This document shows positions 44,025 through 52,572 of a DNA stretch of 64,000 nucleotides, piece after piece. Source of the DNA: Caulobacter sp. NIBR1757 (GTDB lineage Bacteria; Pseudomonadota; Alphaproteobacteria; Caulobacterales; Caulobacteraceae); NCBI RefSeq assembly GCF_027912495.1, contig NZ_CP115463.1, positions 1,325,501 through 1,389,500 on the forward strand. The letters are read 5' to 3'. The translations under genes and the position numbers were made by a program. The notes under the pieces were generated by a model. It did not search any database. It saw only the letters and a program-made list of their open reading frames with translations, and had not been told where the DNA came from. Every line of letters starts with the position of its first letter. Position 1 is the first letter of the stretch.

Positions 44025-44387
44025 ATGAGACTGACAAAGACAGTTGGCGCGTTCACCGTGGCCCTGGTGCTGGGGCTCGCGGCGGCAGGGCAGGCAGGGG
44101 CCTGTTCCATCGACGCCAACGGCAAGCTGAGCACGAAGAAGGGCGACCCCTATCCCGGGGCCAAGGGCAAGGCCTGGTACACCTCGGGCAAGCCCCTGAC
44201 CCTGGACGGCGACAGCTTCAAGAAGACCGGCGCGCCTCGGGTGTTCGGCGACTCGGAGTTCAGCTTCATCAAGAAGGTCGGCGAGATGGAGGGCATCCCC
44301 TTCTATCGCGACGAGGACCTGCCGGACCTGCTGTTCGTGCCGATCGACGCCGCGACCTGCACCTTCCACGCCTACGAGAAGGGCTAG
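44025..44387 (+). CDS. Small secreted two-cysteine protein of unknown function
   Basis: The ATG at 44025 with GGGAGG upstream gives 120 residues. It begins with a signal peptide (MRLTKTVGAFTVALVLGLAA) cleaved before the first Cys (AGACSIDANG), and a second Cys is near the end (AATCTFHAYEKG), so one disulfide is likely. The central part (TSGKPLTLDGDSFKKTGAPR) has no family I recognise. It is divergent from the TetR gene and convergent with the first RTX gene. Confidence 0.65.
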   Translation: MRLTKTVGAFTVALVLGLAAAGQAGACSIDANGKLSTKKGDPYPGAKGKAWYTSGKPLTLDGDSFKKTGAPRVFGDSEFSFIKKVGEMEGIPFYRDEDLPDLLFVPIDAATCTFHAYEKG

Positions 44388-44394
44388 AGCCCCT

Positions 44395-44422
44395 GCGGGA
44401 CGACGGGGGGATGTCGTCCCGC
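44395..44422. terminator. Hairpin between convergent genes
   Basis: GCGGGACGAC and GTCGTCCCGC form a perfect 10-bp stem with an 8-nt G-rich loop, extended by CCCT/AGGG with a bulge. It fills the 45-bp gap between the small secreted protein and the RTX gene. There is no T run, so Rho-independent termination is not certain. Confidence 0.55.
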
Positions 44423-44432
44423 CAGGGACGGC

Positions 44433-45585
44433 CTAGCCGAACAGCCAGTCCGCCTTGGGATCGGCTGCGAACGGAGCGGGCAGGCCGATGAAGTCGGCGG
44501 CCGTCAGCTGGGCCGCCGTGACGCCGGTGAGGATGACATAGCCGCCGTCGGCGAAGACGACCTTGGCCCCGGCCGCCAGCTGGGCGATCGACATGTAGCC
44601 GCCGTAGGCGGTGACATCGAGGTGGTCGATGCCGTCCTGGAAGTCGGCGATGGTATTGGCCCCGTCGCCGGGCCCGAACACGAAGCGATCGGCGCCGGCC
44701 CCGCCGGTCAGGGTGTCCTGGCCCGCCCCGCCGATGAGGACGTCGTCGCCGGCCAGCCCGACCAGGCTGTCGTGGCCGTCCCCGCCCACGATGTGGTTGA
44801 CCTGATCGTTGCCGGTCAGTTTGTCGCTGTAGTTCGAGCCGGTCAGGTTCTCGATCGAGATGTAGCTGTCGCCCGCCGCGTCGCCGCTGTTGGCCACGGT
44901 GCTGGTCAGCGAGGCGATCACGCCGGCGGTCGCCCCCGAGTAGGAGGCCGTGTCGAGACCCAGGCCGCCGTTGAGGCTGTCGGCGCCGGCGCCGCCGATC
45001 AGGATGTTGGCGACGGCGTTGCCGGTCAGGGTGTCGTCGAAGCTGGACCCCGTCAGGTTCTCGATGCCGACATAGGTGTCGCCGGCGGCCGCGCCGATAT
45101 TGGCGGCGGGACTGGCCAGGGAGGCGACGACGGCGGCGCTCGCCGTCCGGTAGGAGGCGGTGTCGGAGCCGCTTCCGCCATTGAGCAGGTCGGCGCCGAG
45201 GCCGCCTTCGAGGATGTTATTCCCGGAATCGCCGAACAGGCTGTCGTTGAAGTTGGACCCGGTCAGATTCTCGATGCTGCTGTAGGTGTCGCCCAGCGCC
45301 TGGCCGAAATTGATGCTCGGGTTGAACAGACTGGCCTTCACCATCGTGGAGGCGTTGGCGTAGCTGGCGGTGTCGGACCCCTCGCCGCCGTTCAGCGTGT
45401 CCTTGCCGGCCCCGCCGGTCAGGGTGTCGTCGCCGGCCAAGCCGTTGAGGGTATCGTTGCCGGCGCCGGTGGTCAGGGCGTCATTGCCGGCCGTGCCGGT
45501 GACCGTCTGGTTGGCGACCGGGGGCGGGGGGCGCCATCAACGGCGCGTCGTCCTTCAGGCGAAGGGGGCGGGTGGACTTGATCAT
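44433..45585 (-). CDS. RTX calcium-binding protein 1 (frameshift near the N-terminus)
   Basis: About 380 residues. Tandem modules alternate RTX nonapeptides (GGAGADSLNGG) with ASYxxAxAxVxASLxxP and GDTYVGIENLTGSSFDD segments, ending in a domain identical in layout to the second RTX gene (DGANTIADFQDGIDHLDV to DPKADWLFG). The expected start is ATG 45585 (MIKSTRPLRLKDD, matching MIKSRKFLLDD of RTX 2), but the frame breaks at a six-base C run (45526-45531). Removing one base restores PPPVANQTVTGTAGND. This is either a recent frameshift or a sequence error. Type I secretion is likely. Confidence 0.8.
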
Positions 45586-45651
45586 CGCGGGCGTTTCCCA
45601 AGGCGCCGCCGGTCGGCGGCCGAGAGCGGCGCGGACCTGCGCTGCTTATCC

Positions 45652-45740
45652 GGGGAATATGTGCTGCCGGCCCTTGCCGGTCAGACGCGACGGCGCGCGG
45701 CGGCGCGCGCTGTCGCGCGGGAAGTTGCGCGTTGTTGCGC
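45652..45740 (-). promoter_or_regulatory. RTX 1 promoter: ACATATTCCCC element plus five 10-bp-phased units
   Basis: Units start at 45691, 45701, 45711, 45721 and 45731; in every unit positions 5-8 read [GT][CT]GC. After a 28-nt gap toward the gene comes ACATATTCCCC (minus strand, 45652-45662), probably overlapping the -10. The second RTX gene has the same element and the same 28-nt gap. One unit per helical turn suggests cooperative binding of a regulator on one DNA face, probably the neighbouring HTH proteins. Confidence 0.65.
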
Positions 45741-45742
45741 GT

Positions 45743-46624
45743 CTAGTCGGGGGTGATCGGCCCGCGTGACATCGAGCGGGCCAGGGCCATGGTCATCAGG
45801 AGGTCGCCGCCGAGCGCCGCCGCCCCTGGACCGAAGTCGCGCAGCAGGTGGTCGCGAATGTCTTCCGGAACGCTGCCTTCCGGCGCCAGGGCCGGCAGGT
45901 TGATGAGTTCCTGGTAGCGGGCCTCGTCCGCCGCGACGTCGCCGCTGAGCGGGCCGATGCGGTGCAGGATGACCGGCGCCGCCGTAATGGTCCTGCCAGC
46001 GTCCGGCGCCTGGGAAAGGGTGATGCCGTCCATGACCTCGACCCGGCGCTGAAGGACGCCATTGAACATCCCGAAGACCAGGGCGCCGGTCAGCGGCTGG
46101 CTGCAGACGACGAAGACGTGCTGGTGCAGGGGCAGCAGCCAGCCGTCCAGTTCGGTGCCGGCGATTCCCATTCGCAGGCTCAGCAGGCCGCTGGCGTCCC
46201 GACGCACCATGCCGTGGTCGTGCAGGAAGTGGCCGGGCATCATGCCGAGGGGTCTGGTCGTGCGGAAGAAGCACTCATAGGCGTCGGCTCTGAGTTCCGA
46301 ACTGGCCAGGATCTGCTCCATCAAGGCCGACGGCAGCCTCAAGCCGTCGGGACGCTGGTTGGCCCGGGGCGCCGTGGCGGCGCCGAGAGCCTCGGCGAAG
46401 CCGGTCAGGTCGCGGTCCCAGTCGAGCATCGAGAAGTCCGGGCGGCGGACAGCGACCAGGGCGGTCAAGCGCTCGAGATTGTAGTCGCTGGGCAGGGCCT
46501 GACCGTTCAGCCAGCGGGCGACGCCGGACTTGTGAACCGCCAGGTCGGCGGCGAGCCGGCCCCGGCTCATCGACAGCGCCTTGAGGGTCAGGTCGAGTTT
46601 GGCGGCAAACGAGTCGATGGCCAT
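45743..46624 (-). CDS. HTH regulator with unrecognised C-terminal domain, paralogue 1
   Basis: A 293-residue protein. Residues 5-65 form a Cro/C1-like helix-turn-helix (FAAKLDLTLKALSMSRGRLA, HKSGVARWLNGQALPSDYNL). Residues 95-290 form a conserved domain I cannot name (FFRTTRPLGMMPGHFLHDHG, VRRDASGLLSLRMGIAGTE). It is closely similar along its whole length to the protein at 49953-50837. It ends 3 nt from the phased units upstream of RTX 1 and lies between the two RTX genes. Regulation of both RTX genes is inferred from position and the shared promoter pattern. Confidence 0.8.
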   Translation of the reverse strand: MAIDSFAAKLDLTLKALSMSRGRLAADLAVHKSGVARWLNGQALPSDYNLERLTALVAVRRPDFSMLDWDRDLTGFAEALGAATAPRANQRPDGLRLPSALMEQILASSELRADAYECFFRTTRPLGMMPGHFLHDHGMVRRDASGLLSLRMGIAGTELDGWLLPLHQHVFVVCSQPLTGALVFGMFNGVLQRRVEVMDGITLSQAPDAGRTITAAPVILHRIGPLSGDVAADEARYQELINLPALAPEGSVPEDIRDHLLRDFGPGAAALGGDLLMTMALARSMSRGPITPD

Positions 46625-46631
46625 GGCCGGA

Positions 46632-46656
46632 CCTTTCCGAGGTTGGTCCGGAAAGG
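46632..46656. promoter_or_regulatory. Inverted repeat upstream of HTH regulator 1
   Basis: CCTTTCCG and CGGAAAGG (9-nt spacer) lie 8 nt from the start codon. A related GACTTTCCG occurs at about 49890 upstream of the paralogue, so this may be an autoregulatory site or a leader hairpin. Confidence 0.4.
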
Positions 46657-46830
46657 CAAGTGGTCTTCAGGTTGCAGCCAGCCCGGACGTGGCGAGTCTA
46701 CGGGACCGCGGGCTGTCCGGTTCACTTGGCGAGAGGTCCGTGGGCGCGCGGCAGCGGGGGACGCGAGGGCGCGCCCACGGAGGGCGGTCCGGATGCGGCG
46801 TACGGATTGCCGCTACCCGGACCGCCGGGG

Positions 46831-49731
46831 CTATTCGAACAGCCAGTCGGCCTTGGGATCGAGCGGGGCGGGGCCGCCCAGGCCGATGAAGTCGGCGGCG
46901 GTCAGGCTGGTGGCCATGACACCGGTCAGGATGACGTAGCCGCCGTCGGCGAAGATGATCTTGGCGCCGGCGGCCAGCTGGCTGATCGAACTGTAGGCGC
47001 CGTAGGCGGTGATATCGATCAGGTCGATGCCGTCCTGGAAGTCGGCGATGGTGTTGGCGCCGTCGCCCGGACCAAAGACGAAGGTGTCGACGCCCAGGCC
47101 TCCGGTCAACGTATCCTGACCGGCGCCGCCGGTCAGGAAATCGTCGCCGTCGCCGCCGAACAGCTTGTCGGCGCCATTGCCGCCGACCAGGACGTCAGCC
47201 CCGCCCATGCCGTTCAGGGTGTCGTTGCCGTCGAGGCCGTTGATGGTCTCGAACAGAGCGGTCCCGTTGATGGTGTTGGCGCCGGCCGTGCCGTTCAGCG
47301 TCGCCTCCGAGCCGGCCATCATGGGCGGCGGGGGAGGCGGCGGAGGCGGCGGCGGCGGTGGGGGCGGAGGAGGGGGAGGGGGAGGCGGAGGCGGAGGAGG
47401 CGGCGGCGACATGCCGGTGATGAAGTCGGCCGCCGTGAGCTGGGCCGCCATGACGCCGGTCAGGGTGGCGTAGCCGCCGTCGGCGAACAGAATCTTGGCG
47501 CCGGCGGCCATCTGGGTGATGCCGGTATAGCTGCCGTAGGCGCTGATATCGATCAGGTCGATACCGTCCTGGAAGTCGGCGATGGTGTTGGCTCCGTCGC
47601 CGGGCGCCAGCACGAAGATGTCCGCGCCCAACCCGCCGGTCAGGGTGTCCTGACCCGCGCCGCCGATCAGGACGTCGTCGCCATCGCCGCCAGACAGCTT
47701 GTCGGCCCCGGCGCCGCCGACCAGCACGTCAGCCCCGCCCATGCCGCTGAGCCTGTCGTTGCCGTCTAGGCCGTTGATGGTCTCGAACAGCATCGTGCCC
47801 TCGATGGAGTTGGCGCCGGCCGTGCCGTTGATCGTCGCTTCCGATCCCGCCGTGGCGGGCGGAGGCGGCGGAGGGGGAGGTGGCGGCGGCGGGGGCGGTG
47901 GCGGCAGCGCCAGGTTCATGAAGCTGCTGTCGTTGATCGCCGAAGCATTGATCCCCTTGAGGATGACGTGGCGAATGCCGTCCACGACGACGACGGCGTC
48001 GGCGCCGTTCTGGATGACGCTCTGGTAGCTGCCGTATCGGCTTAGATCGATCAGATCCTGACCCAGGACGAAGTCTTCGATGGTATCGGTTCCGGAACCT
48101 GGGCCGATCTTGAACTGATCGGCGCCGGAGCCGCCGATCAGTGTATTGGAGTTGGCCCCACCGTCGATTTTATCGTTGCCGGCTCCACCGGTCAGGCGAT
48201 TGTTCGTGGCATCGCCGACCAGCACATCGTTGAAGTTGGATCCGGTCAGGTTTTCGATCTGGATCAAGACGTCGCCGGCGGCTTCGCCCGTGTTGTTGGT
48301 GTTGTCGAGAAGATCGACCGTCACGCCCGCGTCGGCGCCGGAGTAGCTGGCAGTGTCCCTTCCCGGGTCCCCGCTGGGGCCGCCGTCCAGCGTATCGGCC
48401 CCGCTGCCGCCGTTCAGAGTGTCGGCCCCTTCGCCGCCGTGCAGGACATCGTCTCCGGCGCCGCCCGACAGCAGGTCCGCGCCAACCAGACCGCTAAGGA
48501 CATTGCCCCCGCTGTCGCCGAAGATGTCGTCGTCGAACCGACTGCCCAGGACGTTCTCGATCTCGCTGTAGCTGTCGCCGGCGGCCTCGCCGACGTTGAG
48601 GATCGGGGCGTTCAGGAACACCGTCACGCCCTGGGAGGCGTAGTCATAACTGGCGGTGTCGCTGCCGGCTCCCCCGATGAGGATGTCCGAGCCCAGGCCG
48701 CCTTGCAGGATGTTGTCGGCCCCGTCGCCGATCAGCTTGTCGGCGCCCGAAGTGCCCACCAGGTTCTCGATGGCGTGGAAGGTCGTGCCCGCGGCCTCGC
48801 CGGTGTTCTGGGCGGCGTTGGCCAGACTGATCACCGAGCCGATGGTGCTGTAGGCGAACTCGGCGGTGTCATTTCCCGCCCCGCCGTCGAGGATGTCGCC
48901 GCCGCCGTAGCCGGCCAGGCGGTCGTCACCGTCCCCACCGACCAGTCCGTTGGCGGAGAAGTCGCCGGAAAGTATGTCATCGAACGCCGACCCCTCCAGA
49001 ATCTCGATGGCGATGAATTCGTCTCCCTTCGCCTCGCCCTCACCCTCAACGCCGACTTGCAGCGAGACCGCTACGCCAGCGGTCGCGAAAAGGTAGGACG
49101 CCGTATCGACGCCGCCGCCGCCGTTGAGGACGTCGGCTCCCTTGCCACCGTAGAGGACGTTGGAAGCATTGTTGCCGACCAGGGTGTCGTTGAAGTCCGA
49201 GCCCAGCAGGTTTTCGATACCGACCAGGTTGTCGCCGGCGGCCTCGCCGGTATTGCCGCCTTGCGATAGCATCTTGACGGTGACTCCCGCCGCGGCGTGG
49301 GCGTAGGAGGCGGTATCGACGCCGAGGCCGCCATTGATCAGGTCGGCGCCCTTGCCGCCCTCGAGGATGTTGTAGCCGGCATCGCCGAACAGGCTGTCGT
49401 TGAAGTCAGAACCACGCAGGTTCTCGATGCCGCTGTAGGTGTCGCCCAGGGCATGGCCGAAGTTGATGCTGGGATCGAGCAGGCTGGCCTTCACCATCGA
49501 GGTGGCGTTGGCGTAGCTGGCGGTGTCGGAGCCCGCGCCGCCGTTGAGGGCGTCCTTGCCCGCCCCGCCGAGGAGCACGTCGTCTCCGTCCAGGCCGTTC
49601 AGCGTATCATTGCCCGCCCCACCGGTCAGGGTGTCATGGCCAGCCGTGCCGTTGAGGACGAACCCCAGCGGCGGTATCGTGGTCAGGCTCAGCGGTTGGT
49701 CGTCCAAGAGAAACTTGCGGGACTTGATCAT
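46831..49731 (-). CDS. RTX calcium-binding protein 2 with polyproline hinges
   Basis: The start at ATG 49731 (MIKSRKFLLDDQPLSLTTIP) matches RTX 1. The 966-residue protein has about eight ASYxxAxxGVxVxL/GDxxxxIENLxGSxFND modules mixed with RTX nonapeptides. It then has three successive copies of a GxGTDTIEDF/DGANTIADFQDGIDLIDIS domain, separated by runs of 16 and 28 consecutive prolines. It ends DPKADWLFE, like RTX 1 (DPKADWLFG), probably the type I secretion signal. No catalytic domain is seen; a long extended surface or secreted adhesin-like protein is the best guess. Confidence 0.87.
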   Translation of the reverse strand: MIKSRKFLLDDQPLSLTTIPPLGFVLNGTAGHDTLTGGAGNDTLNGLDGDDVLLGGAGKDALNGGAGSDTASYANATSMVKASLLDPSINFGHALGDTYSGIENLRGSDFNDSLFGDAGYNILEGGKGADLINGGLGVDTASYAHAAAGVTVKMLSQGGNTGEAAGDNLVGIENLLGSDFNDTLVGNNASNVLYGGKGADVLNGGGGVDTASYLFATAGVAVSLQVGVEGEGEAKGDEFIAIEILEGSAFDDILSGDFSANGLVGGDGDDRLAGYGGGDILDGGAGNDTAEFAYSTIGSVISLANAAQNTGEAAGTTFHAIENLVGTSGADKLIGDGADNILQGGLGSDILIGGAGSDTASYDYASQGVTVFLNAPILNVGEAAGDSYSEIENVLGSRFDDDIFGDSGGNVLSGLVGADLLSGGAGDDVLHGGEGADTLNGGSGADTLDGGPSGDPGRDTASYSGADAGVTVDLLDNTNNTGEAAGDVLIQIENLTGSNFNDVLVGDATNNRLTGGAGNDKIDGGANSNTLIGGSGADQFKIGPGSGTDTIEDFVLGQDLIDLSRYGSYQSVIQNGADAVVVVDGIRHVILKGINASAINDSSFMNLALPPPPPPPPPPPPPPPPATAGSEATINGTAGANSIEGTMLFETINGLDGNDRLSGMGGADVLVGGAGADKLSGGDGDDVLIGGAGQDTLTGGLGADIFVLAPGDGANTIADFQDGIDLIDISAYGSYTGITQMAAGAKILFADGGYATLTGVMAAQLTAADFITGMSPPPPPPPPPPPPPPPPPPPPPPPPPPPPMMAGSEATLNGTAGANTINGTALFETINGLDGNDTLNGMGGADVLVGGNGADKLFGGDGDDFLTGGAGQDTLTGGLGVDTFVFGPGDGANTIADFQDGIDLIDITAYGAYSSISQLAAGAKIIFADGGYVILTGVMATSLTAADFIGLGGPAPLDPKADWLFE

Positions 49732-49809
49732 CGGTACTGCTCCCCCGGCCCGAACGACGATCGCGTCCATGATCCGGCTTTGACGGCGCCCATCGGGGCA
49801 TTTACGTGG

Positions 49810-49888
49810 GGGGAATATGTTCCGTTGCCCGGGGCCCAGTAGGCGCAGCGGCGTGCAGGGGGTTGCAGCGGCGTGCACCGGCGCGCAG
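49810..49888 (-). promoter_or_regulatory. RTX 2 promoter: ACATATTCCCC element plus four 10-bp-phased units
   Basis: ACATATTCCCC (minus strand, 49810-49820) is followed, 28 nt further upstream, by units starting at 49849, 49859, 49869 and 49879 (CGGCGTGCAG-like), each with [GT][CT]GC at positions 5-8. Spacing and element are the same as at RTX 1. The units also lie 65-105 bp upstream of the divergent HTH regulator 2, so one site set could serve both genes. Confidence 0.68.
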
Positions 49889-49952
49889 GGACTTTCCGCT
49901 ACTGATCTCGCCTCGGTCGCGGCGCGTAGCGTGGTGAGATAGGTAGGAACCC

Positions 49953-50837
49953 ATGCAAACCGATACGTTCGCCGCCAAGCTGGACCTGGCGCTCAAGGTG
50001 CTGTCGATGAGCCGTAGCCGGATGGCCTCCGAGCTGGGAGTCGACAAGTCGGTCATCGGCCGCTGGCTGGCCGGTCAGGTGAGACCCTCGCCGCACAACC
50101 TGGAACGGCTGACGGCGGTGATCGCGGCGCGGCGGTCCAGCTTCATCATGCTGGACTGGGACCGCGACCTGGCCGGCTTCGGCGCCGCCCTGGGGGCGCC
50201 GTCGGATGTGCGGCCGTCGCGGTTCGGCGCCGGCCTGCCGTTGCCGTTGCTCGACCAGATCGCCGCCAAGACCGACCGCCGGGCGAGCGCCTACGAGGGC
50301 TTCTTCCGCACGACGCGGCCATCGGCCCTGATGCCGGGTCGCTATCTGCACGACCACGGCATCGTGCGCCGCGACGCCTCGGGCCTGATGGCCTACCGCA
50401 TGGGGATCGCCGGAACCGAATATGAGGGCTGGCTGTTGCCGGTGCACAACCAGATCATCTGCATCTCGACCGATCTGACCAGCGGCGCCATGGCCTTCGG
50501 CATCTTCAACGGCGTCTCGCAGCCGGCCGTCGATCTGATCGACGGCATCACCCTGTCGACCGCGCTGGACCCGGGCCGGACCATCATCGCCGCCCCCATC
50601 ATCCTGCAGCGGCTGGGCCCGCTGAGCGGCGATGACGAGGCCGACGAGGCCCGCTACCGCGAGCTGGTCGCCAGCCCGCCGCTGGCCGCCGAGGGGACGG
50701 TTCCGCAAGCCATCCAGGATCACCTGTCGCGGGACTTCGGGCCCAGCGAGATGGCCAGGGGTGGCGATTGGATGATGACCCTGGGGCTGGCGCGGTCGAT
50801 CGCGCGGGGCGTGCTGTTCTCCGAGCCCGGAGCCTGA
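49953..50837 (+). CDS. HTH regulator with unrecognised C-terminal domain, paralogue 2
   Basis: A 294-residue paralogue of the protein at 45743-46624. It has the same HTH (FAAKLDLALKVLSMSRSRMA, DKSVIGRWLAGQVRPSPHNL), the same IMLDWDRDLAGFGAALGAP linker and the same C-terminal domain (FFRTTRPSALMPGRYLHDHG, VRRDASGLMAYRMGIAGTE). ATG 49953 is preceded by a GGTAGGA Shine-Dalgarno. It is divergent from RTX 2 and shares the phased-repeat intergenic region. The C-terminal domain may sense a ligand; no peptidase, cupin or PAS motif is evident. Confidence 0.8.
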   Translation: MQTDTFAAKLDLALKVLSMSRSRMASELGVDKSVIGRWLAGQVRPSPHNLERLTAVIAARRSSFIMLDWDRDLAGFGAALGAPSDVRPSRFGAGLPLPLLDQIAAKTDRRASAYEGFFRTTRPSALMPGRYLHDHGIVRRDASGLMAYRMGIAGTEYEGWLLPVHNQIICISTDLTSGAMAFGIFNGVSQPAVDLIDGITLSTALDPGRTIIAAPIILQRLGPLSGDDEADEARYRELVASPPLAAEGTVPQAIQDHLSRDFGPSEMARGGDWMMTLGLARSIARGVLFSEPGA

Positions 50838-50874
50838 ACAGAGGATCCACTGTCAAAGGGTTCGCCTCGGGGCG

Positions 50875-51031
50875 CCCTTCTCCCCTTGCGGGAGAAGGTG
50901 GCCCGAAGGGCCGGATGAGGGGTCGATAGGTCTTCAAGCTGCGAAAGGCGGTTGCCACACGCGCCGTAGAGGCCGGTGAGCCCCCTCATCCGTCGGCTAC
51001 GCCGACACCTTCTCCCGCGAGGGGAGAAGGG
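50875..51031. repeat. Intergenic inverted repeat, CCTTCTCCC type
   Basis: The left end has CCCTTCTCCCC, a GGCCCGAAGGGCC hairpin and GGATGAGGGG; the right end has CCCCTCATCC, a GTCGGCTACGCCGAC hairpin and CCTTCTCCC/GGGGAGAAGGG. The outer parts pair with each other. It is organised like the repeat at 1291-1450, with different sequence. It separates the HTH regulator from the convergent SDR gene. Confidence 0.78.
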
Positions 51032-51058
51032 AGACCAGAGGCGTAACCTTCAAACAAC

Positions 51059-51086
51059 AAGGGCCGGACATCGCTGCCCGGCCCTT
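51059..51086 (-). terminator. Terminator after the SDR gene
   Basis: AAGGGCCGG and CCGGCCCTT form a strong stem; read on the minus strand it is followed by GTTGTTTG. It lies 25 nt after the SDR stop. Confidence 0.6.
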
Positions 51087-51110
51087 GAATGCTTCAGGAT
51101 GAGGCAGCGA

Positions 51111-52016
51111 TCACCCGCCGGCCATCTTGCGGAAGAACTTCTGGCCCTGTTCGCCGCCGGCGAAATAGGCCTTCTGGCCGGTCTCGTCGGTGATCTTGGC
51201 CCAGTTGTCGCGGACTTCCTCGACCGACAGGCCGCCTTCGCCGAGGTAGACGCCCTCGGTCTCGATGATGCGCGACAGGGCGAAGACGCCGGCGCCGGCG
51301 GTGACGATGGCGCCCGTCGGGGCTTCGTCCGAGGCCAGGTAGACGACGGCCGGGGTGACGTATTCCGGCTTCAGCTTTTCCAGCACTTCCGGCGGCATCA
51401 GGCCTTCGGTCATGCGGGTGGCGGCGACCGGGCTGATGGCGTTGACGTGGATGTTGTTCTTCTGGCCCTCAAGCTTCAGGGTGTTCATGAAGCCGATGAT
51501 GCCCAGCTTGGCGGCGCCATAGTTGGACTGGCCGAAGTTACCGTAGAGGCCCGACGACGAGGTCGTGACGACGATGCGGCCGTAATTCTGTTCCTTCATG
51601 ATCTCCCAGACCGCCTTGGCCGGCTTGACGGTGCCGAGCAGGTGGACGCCGAGCACGAACTCGAAGTCTTCCAGGGTCATCTTGGAGAAGGACTTGTCGC
51701 GCAGCACGCCGGCGTTGGCGATCAGGATGTCGATGCGGCCCCAGGCGTCCATCGCCTGCTTGACCATCAGGGCGACGCCGGCGTCGTCGGTAACCGAGCT
51801 GCCGTTGGCGATGGCTTCACCGCCGAGCGCCTTGATTTCCTCGACCACCTTGTTGGCCGCGTCGGAGCCGCCGCCCGAGCCGTCCATGCTGCCGCCCAGG
51901 TCGTTGACCAGGACCTTGGCGCCGCGACGGGCCAGTTCCAGAGCGTGCTGACGGCCAAGGCCGCCGCCGGCCCCGGTGACGATCGCGACTTTGCCGTCGA
52001 AGCGGATGTCGGCCAT
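51111..52016 (-). CDS. Short-chain dehydrogenase, multifunctional beta-oxidation type
   Basis: A 301-residue SDR with GKVAIVTGAGGGLGRQHALEL (NAD loop TGxxxGxG), VNDLGGSMDGSG, IANAGVL and the catalytic Ser and YGAAK (Tyr-Lys). The VNDLGGSMDGSGG segment and the long C-terminal extension (GLSVEEVRDNWAKITD) are typical of the (3R)-hydroxyacyl-CoA dehydrogenase domain of peroxisomal-type multifunctional proteins. A role in fatty acyl-CoA or steroid-like substrate oxidation is likely; the substrate is not certain. No operon partner. Confidence 0.9.
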   Translation of the reverse strand: MADIRFDGKVAIVTGAGGGLGRQHALELARRGAKVLVNDLGGSMDGSGGGSDAANKVVEEIKALGGEAIANGSSVTDDAGVALMVKQAMDAWGRIDILIANAGVLRDKSFSKMTLEDFEFVLGVHLLGTVKPAKAVWEIMKEQNYGRIVVTTSSSGLYGNFGQSNYGAAKLGIIGFMNTLKLEGQKNNIHVNAISPVAATRMTEGLMPPEVLEKLKPEYVTPAVVYLASDEAPTGAIVTAGAGVFALSRIIETEGVYLGEGGLSVEEVRDNWAKITDETGQKAYFAGGEQGQKFFRKMAGG

Positions 52017-52185
52017 GAATTTCTATTCCCTTGCGCTGGGCGGCTTGGAAACGCCCGGATTTGAGATCGGGCGGGGTTGTGCGGCGCAATAGGGAAGGCG
52101 TCAAGCGTGACGCTAGGGTCAGCCTGGGTGACCAGACCACCCCCACAGAGGCAGTCTGGCCGGCCACAAGCTTTACGAGGTTACT

Positions 52186-52572
52186 TTACGCGACTTCGAT
52201 GTCGCCGTTCAGCGACTTGGCGAGGTCGAGCAGGCGGCGGCGCGGGCGCTCGCCGAGCTGGTAGTAGGCGCGGATCAGGTCGAGGGTTTCCTTGCGGGCG
52301 AACATCTCGCCGCCGCCTTCACCATCGTTGGCCGCCGCTTGCGGACGGTCGGTCTCGCTGAGGCCGTCGTAGAAGTAGCCGACCGGCACTTCGAGGGCTT
52401 CGCTGAGCTGCCAGAGGCGGGCGGCGCTGATGCGGTTGGCGCCACACTCGTACTTCTGGATCTGCTGGAAGCGGACCCCGACCGAGCCGGCGAGTTGTTG
52501 CTGGGTCAGACCCAGGAGACGGCGGCGGCGGCGCAGCCGCTTGCCGAGGTGAACGTCGATGTCGTTGCCCAT
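52186..52572 (-). CDS. XRE family transcriptional regulator
   Basis: A 128-residue regulator with an N-terminal Cro/C1 helix-turn-helix (DVHLGKRLRRRRRLLGLTQQ, VGVRFQQIQKYECGANRISA, LWQLSEALEVPVGYFYDGL) and a C-terminal tail ending LLDLAKSLNGDIEVA. This form is strongly conserved in alphaproteobacteria and usually encoded alone. It is divergent from the LpxL-like acyltransferase gene across 150 bp. Targets are unknown. Confidence 0.9.
   Translation of the reverse strand: MGNDIDVHLGKRLRRRRRLLGLTQQQLAGSVGVRFQQIQKYECGANRISAARLWQLSEALEVPVGYFYDGLSETDRPQAAANDGEGGGEMFARKETLDLIRAYYQLGERPRRRLLDLAKSLNGDIEVA

Noticed and set aside
47165..47473. Plus-strand ORF with a long polyglycine run
   Set aside because: It is the complement of the polyproline hinge in RTX 2.
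44433..49731. Short periodic DNA repeats resembling a CRISPR array
   Set aside because: They encode RTX nonapeptides in frame; there are no unique spacers and no cas genes.
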